The notes under the pieces were generated by a model, which was given only the letters and a program-made list of their open reading frames with translations, did no database searches and was not told the DNA's origin. A stretch of 64,000 bases of DNA from assembly GCA_963691815.1 (NCBI GenBank), contig OY829653.1, positions 29,016,604 to 29,080,603 on the forward strand, given 5' to 3'. Both the position numbers and the translations under genes were made by a program. The DNA comes from Echiichthys vipera (lineage: Eukaryota; Chordata; Actinopteri; Perciformes; Trachinidae). Shown here one piece after another: positions 58,812 to 64,000 of the stretch. Positions within the stretch are counted from its first letter, which is position 1, and the number at the start of each line of letters is the position of its first letter.

Positions 58812-59498
58812 TCACTTAAACTGTAATTCAGGTTCAAAATAATCCCATGGTCTTTTCGGCACTTACATACATCAAATAAGCCATTGAGACAGTTTTTTTT
58901 CCATGTCTGAACTATTAACGGAGAAATCCGGGAGAGTTGCTAACAGTTGCTAACAGCCGGACGTGGCTAACACAGATTAGCTTGGGGCAGTATGTGAATG
59001 CATTAAAATGTCTTTTTTAACCACTAATATGGCTCAAAACACCACCAAACCTCTGCAGCAGCATGAGAAGAGTCCCTACACAGAAAACAAAGCAGCAACA
59101 ACGTAGTTAGTGAACCCAGAGTTTATTAAAAGAGTGTTTTAAAGACTTACCAACTGGCCCCTGTACCAGCTCCTCTCATAGTAAAGTCCATTCAAGTGGA
59201 TTACCAAAGTCAATCCAAAAGGAAGGAGCCCATTGCTGCTTTGTTTTCTGTGTAGGGGCTCTTCTCATGCTGCTGCAGAGGTTTGCTGTTATTCTGAGCA
59301 GTATTAGTGGTTTGAATGCCTTCACCGTAATGCCCCGAGCTAATCAGTGTTAGCCATATTCAGCTGTTAGCGACTCTACCGGATTTCTCTGTTAATAGTT
59401 CTTAAATGAAAATAACTGTCTCAATGGCTTATTTTATGTTTCTAAGTGCTGAAAAAGACCATGGGAGAATTTTGCAATGGAATTACACTGTAAGCACT
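58812..59498. mobile_element. Foldback element: long imperfect inverted repeat, ~690 bp
   Basis: The left arm 58812-59098 and right arm 59233-59498 are reverse complements over nearly their whole length, with a spacer of about 134 bp. Shared blocks include CCCATGGTCTTTT, ATAAGCCATTGAGACAGTT, GAACTATTAAC, GAGAAATCCGG, GCTAACAGC, CTCTGCAGCAGCATGAGAAG and CTACACAGAAAACAAAGCAG. There is no ORF. It could be a foldback/MITE-like transposon or a local inverted duplication. Confidence 0.8.
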
Positions 59499-59559
59499 TC
59501 TGAATCACCTCCAGTATTCAGATCAAATCACTTGTGGGTGTGAAATTAGGTACATTTGA

Positions 59560-59950
59560 TATCTTCCGCTGCTCGTCCTAATTTTAGGATTAAAAACCAA
59601 AATGTCACCCTCACTTTGGCGTCATGTCGTACCCCTGCTCCTTTAGTCTGGAGCAGGTCAAAGACTGACTTCTCTCTGTATAAACTCCCTACATCTGCCA
59701 GAGCAGCTGCATGTGTGTGTGTGTATTCTATATTTGAGTGTGTGAGAGTGTATGTGTGAGTGCTCCCAGCAGACCAGAGGCCAGGCATGGCAGCCCCCGG
59801 CCGAGCACTGCATTGATTTGTTGTTGGTAAACAAACAGCTGGATGCTACAGGTGGATCGATACGCCTCGCATGCTTGCCCGCCTCCCAGCATGCCTTTCT
59901 ACTGGGTCGACATGGCGCACCGCGGAGCTGCAACCCCACTGTCGCTTAGA
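59560..59950. promoter_or_regulatory. Candidate noncoding element
   Basis: Unique, GC-mixed sequence (GAGCACTGCATTGATTTGTT, GGTAAACAAACAGCTGGATG, the last with a forkhead-like GTAAACAAAC) without a coding frame. Enhancer-like by texture only. Confidence 0.25.
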
Positions 59951-60164
59951 AACCTCTTGAGTCAAATATTTGGAGTTGCCTGATTGTTTTTAATTGAGCT
60001 GAAGTAATTTCTTTGACATAAATTTACTCTCCTGACCAGGAAATCCATGAATAGTTTTAGATGCCATAACTTTACAAACATTCTAACTCTATGTAGCTAT
60101 AAAATATCACTGTTTGTAACATGTATATATGTACTATGGGCATGATAAAAATGAGGTTTAACTA

Positions 60165-60520
60165 CAGTGGAAGGAAAGTGTGAGAGCTACAGGCAGAGAC
60201 AAAACCAGAACAAAAAGGACAGAGAAATTAAACTAACTTTTAGACAAAAGAGAGACAAAGAAAATGAAAGGATTAGCAGAAGCAGAGGAACAGAGGCTAG
60301 AGGGGAAGGGTTTCAAAGCCAGAGAGAGAAACTACAGACAGAGAAAAAAAGAGAGGTGGGGGGATTAGTGATGGGCGAGAGATGGCAGGATATCGAAACG
60401 GGTGAGTGTCAGAGAGAGGAAAGTGAGACCCAGGGATAGAGGATGAGCCCGAGAAGAGAAAAGAGTTCAGATAGAGACACAGAGGCAGGCAAACAGAGAG
60501 GAAAAAAGACTGGACAATGA
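60165..60520 (+). repeat. Purine-rich degenerate tract
   Basis: About 350 bp in which the + strand is strongly biased to A and G, built from degenerate GAGA/GACAGA motifs. Low-complexity DNA; the 90-codon and 180-codon frames across it are compositional artefacts. Confidence 0.7.
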
Positions 60521-60639
60521 CACAGGTAGCCAATAAAAGAAGGCCACTGACAAAGACGATTATAAAGCAGAAGAAGAGTCCTTTTTTTTTAAAGATTTTA
60601 AATAAGGAAACCTGACTTTGTACCTGTATGGGGCTGAAG

Positions 60640-61880
60640 CTTTGAGATGAAATTCTGATGTTGGAGACAAAAGCTAAGCTAAGCTCATTTGAATCTCCAA
60701 AATGTCTCTCATACGTCGAAAGGTTCAGAAAAACAAAGGATGCTCTGCTCTGTATTGATTTAGCCTTGAATGGGGAGGCTGCCCTGTGCCACCACAGTGC
60801 TCTACTGCTGGACACTGAGCAGCTGGGAATGCAGTACACTACAATGAGCCTGCAACTTTACATTAAAGAGTTAGGCAACATCAAAGCATTGCTTTGTTTT
60901 CCACTCATTTCAACACATTTTGCATATCCAATAGTGAGTTACCTAATGTATGCCATAGATCACAGGTAGGTGCAATCACCCTAAAGCACGGGGCACGGTA
61001 CGGATGGACAGTGTCAGTGCGCCCTAAGTGACGATCTGGGCCGGCAGACCCATCGCTGTCAGCAGAGTCACTAACATGGCTGCTTATTTACATCTAGGGA
61101 GGGAATGTCTCCACAAACACGGATATTGGAATTCTCTGCAAAAAAGGTAAGCAGAAGTGTTTTCACATGATCCATCACCATTGTTTTAAAGCACTCTTTG
61201 ATAGATAGGAACTTAAAATACAATTAAATAGATGAAAAACTTACAACTTACAACTTTAAATGTGGTACTTGGTGACAATGCTGTGTAAAATGTGAAACAG
61301 GAAGTTGCTAGAAAAGCGCACAGAAAGCGCACAGAACTCAGTTTACTGTCAGGGAATAAACAGAGGCTTCCAGCAACCTGTGTGTGTTGGCTGTGCTGGA
61401 GCGGGAGTCAGATGGGAGGGGAGGAGGAGTCTTGCTGTGTCTACATATGTAAAGCAACAGGGAAGCAGCAGTGTGTCAGACTGAGGCTCTGGCCCAACCT
61501 GGGCTCCTCGCTGATCCCCCCCAACACATCAATCATCCAAAACAGGGCCATCATGGCAACACTACACGCTGGGAGACACGCGCTCCGGCACACACACTCT
61601 GCAGCATGCTTAAACACAAACAACTGAACAAACACACAGAATGCACTCACATGGACGCAAAATTACACAAACGAACATTCTATAACACACACAGAGACAA
61701 ACACAGTGCAGCAACACACTGAAAAAGCGTGCACACAGAGTCACACTCTCTCTGCCCCCCAGTCTCACACAAAGCACACAGACAAACAGAAATAGGTATC
61801 CTGTGCCCACAGGGTGCCCTCGCCCCCGACCATCTGTGACGGGTGCCAACACACAGTGGGTGATATTTACATGGAGACCC
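60640..61880. other. Intergenic DNA, no gene seen
   Basis: Short open frames without domains. 61590-61760 is CA-rich and degenerate. Confidence 0.4.
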
Positions 61881-61881
61881 C

Positions 61882-61883
61882 CC

Positions 61884-61927
<44 letters not shown>

Positions 61928-61938
61928 CACACACACAC
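61882..61938. repeat. (CA)n microsatellite after a C-run
   Basis: About 28 CA units with one GC interruption, preceded by nine C. Confidence 0.95.
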
Positions 61939-62070
61939 GTAAACAAGAAAGAAATACCCACAAAGGGCCACTTGGATCGCTTGATCTCCCAAAACTCATT
62001 AAATATGCAGATATATGTAAATATATGCACCTCTAGAAATCCACCTTGGGCCAGAGAAAGTGAGAATGCG

Positions 62071-62096
62071 TGTGTGTGTGTGTGTGTGTGTGTGTG
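62071..62096. repeat. (GT)n microsatellite
   Basis: About 13 GT units. Confidence 0.93.
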
Positions 62097-62099
62097 GCT

Positions 62100-63550
62100 G
62101 AAAGTACACATTAGTGGGAATATGCATGTGAGTTTGTTTCCACTGTAGCAAGTACAGAGGCTTTGACTGTGTGCGTTTGTGTCGTTACTGTATATGCTGT
62201 TAAAGTGTGGAGATGTTTTACCACTGTTGAGTGCTACCTTTCCTGCAGTTGGCACAGATTAAAAATGAACTAGTTTACGTTCATAATTCACAATTGTGAA
62301 TTTGAAAGTTCACAGTCCCAATACATTACTAGTTCACGTTAATTTCTCCAGTTTTTTTTAATTAGTTGCTCCAAGCTCTTCTTCTTCAATCGAATCCTCC
62401 TACACAGCCACCAATCATTATCATTACTGTATACTACTAAAGATCACAGACACAGATTACATTACAAGACAATACAAACAAATGTGAGTCTATGTTTTAC
62501 TGCTTAAAAAATGTGTTATATAATGCAAAAAATGAAAAAAAAGATGCAATTGAATCTGCATCTTCTAACGCACAGTGCTGCACGCTAGTTCTGCAGGTGA
62601 GAAACTGTATTCGCAAAGGGCTGTCTAATGGCAAGGTACAGTGGTGAAAATATAAAATGTTATAAGGGGGTTTTCACACTTGGTCCCTCTAAGCCCTCCA
62701 AACAAACTCAGAGTGATTAGTCAGCATTTTTTTGCGAATACGTGAACACTTCCAAATAAGTCAGACCCCCCCTGAAGCGAACCAAACCCAGACTTCTTTG
62801 GAAATGGTCGGGTTTTGTTCCGATTCGAGTACGTGTTGCGGCCCATTTAACCTATTGATTGTGAACACAAAGCACTCCAGGTTCACTTTACCCTTTGCCG
62901 TTGTATTTCAGCTGATATTGGATATTCTTCACATTAATAAAATAGCTACGTAGTTTACACACAAGTAAAGGCTGTTGCCAGACTGTTCATTTTCTGTACA
63001 CTGTGAATCCATAACATTGGAGTGTAACATGTCAGTGCAGCCCATCTACTGTAGCACAGCTGTCACTGTCACCGGTTAATTGGCCCGGAGCGGTGGAAAA
63101 TAACAACAGTAGTATTCAGTGGTGGAAGACCTACTCAGAAAGAAGACTCAGTCCTCTTTCATATGAAGTGACAATCTGAATGCAGTCCCTTTTCTTTTGT
63201 TCCACTCTAGCATGCACTTTAGCATACACACCTGATTTTCTTATGGGAGCCTTTTTGAGGTGGCTAAAATACATTTAGCTGCTCCCCCCGACAACAGCAG
63301 CTTCTGTTTCAGTACTCCTGTCTTCTTGTCCAAACTGCCATCATCTACTGAAGGTAACACACTTTAAGTCTCAATTACTTTGTTACTGACTTGACTGTTT
63401 GTTTTGTATACTAGATTGTTCTTTGTATATACTGTTTTAACGTACTGGATTGTGTATGATGACTGAGTAAAAAAGTGACTCCACTAGACGAGGCATTGGG
63501 GATGATGATGGTAAACATATTTTCTGTCAGTCAGGGCCTGCAACTGTCTG
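62100..63550. other. Intergenic DNA, no gene seen
   Basis: No supportable ORF or RNA. Possible MITE remnants: TTTTCACACTTGGTCCCTC at 62671 and AGTGGTGGAAGACCTACTCA at 63119 resemble the ends of common fish repeats. Confidence 0.35.
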
Positions 63551-63554
63551 TTTG

Positions 63555-63555
63555 T

Positions 63556-63586
<31 letters not shown>

Positions 63587-63632
63587 AGTGTGTGAGTGTG
63601 TGAGTGTGTGTGAGTGTGTGTATGTGTGTAGC
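63555..63632. repeat. (GT)n microsatellite with GA interruptions
   Basis: GT units with several GAGT variants. Confidence 0.95.
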
Positions 63633-63756
63633 CACAGTGCTGCAGGCTAAATAGTGCCATTATATTCCTACAGCAGCACTAGTCACAGTCAGCTTGAGTC
63701 TCAAAGTCCTCTGGGAATCAGAGATATCTCTGCTCAACGACCGCTGCCACCCTTCT

Positions 63757-63901
<145 letters not shown>

Positions 63902-64000
63902 CTAAACTATCCCACTAACCATAAATATGGTGTCCTAATGGTTTAACTGTCATATTCAATGTTTCATATTTTACCAATAGAATGTTACCTTTTAACACTG

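Overview
This window is nuclear DNA from a ray-finned fish, most likely a percomorph (spiny-rayed) teleost. The signs are spliced vertebrate genes with GT-AG introns, many long CA/GT microsatellites, and interspersed repeats of types common in teleosts: V-type tRNA-derived SINEs, hAT-like MITEs and decayed Tc1/mariner copies. Nothing looks bacterial, viral or organellar.

Two genes are well supported. fbxl4 (F-box and leucine-rich-repeat protein 4) lies on the + strand at the left edge. Its last six coding exons (1016-10613) encode 335 residues, from the F-box to the stop codon; the 5' half of the gene is off the left edge. pou3f2 (Brn-2) is an intact single-exon gene on the - strand (32196-33341, 381 aa) with a His-rich linker, a POU-specific domain and a POU homeodomain. 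The genes converge tail to tail about 21 kb apart, as I recall for FBXL4 and POU3F2 on human 6q16, so this is probably conserved microsynteny. They share no pathway: Fbxl4 is a mitochondrial SCF-type ubiquitin ligase subunit that restrains mitophagy, while Pou3f2 is a neural transcription factor.

Layout: 1-10.8 kb, fbxl4 with introns carrying transposon relics. 10.8-21.2 kb, intergenic DNA with a MITE, SINEs and two stretches that resemble developmental noncoding elements. 21.68-26.58 kb, an AT-rich tandem array of about 4.9 kb with 28-32 bp units. 26.6-32.2 kb, the downstream side of pou3f2, with a CTCF-like site, trinucleotide repeats and the probable 3' UTR. 33.3-33.6 kb, the pou3f2 promoter region, with two CCAAT boxes around an RFX-type X-box. 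34-43 kb, gene-free DNA with candidate regulatory elements. 42.97-47.94 kb, a hAT-like transposon with an exact 8-bp target-site duplication, mostly filled by a tandem array of 60/65-bp units. 48-64 kb, gene-free DNA with microsatellites, MITEs, a 690-bp foldback element and another decayed Tc1/mariner copy.

The most unusual structure is the 42.97-47.94 kb element. One copy of the array unit sits in inverted orientation on the far side of an (ATCT)n tract, which suggests that the array grew from one arm of an older inverted repeat. No gene beyond fbxl4 and pou3f2 could be supported; almost all other open frames are translated microsatellites, transposon relics or antisense shadows.
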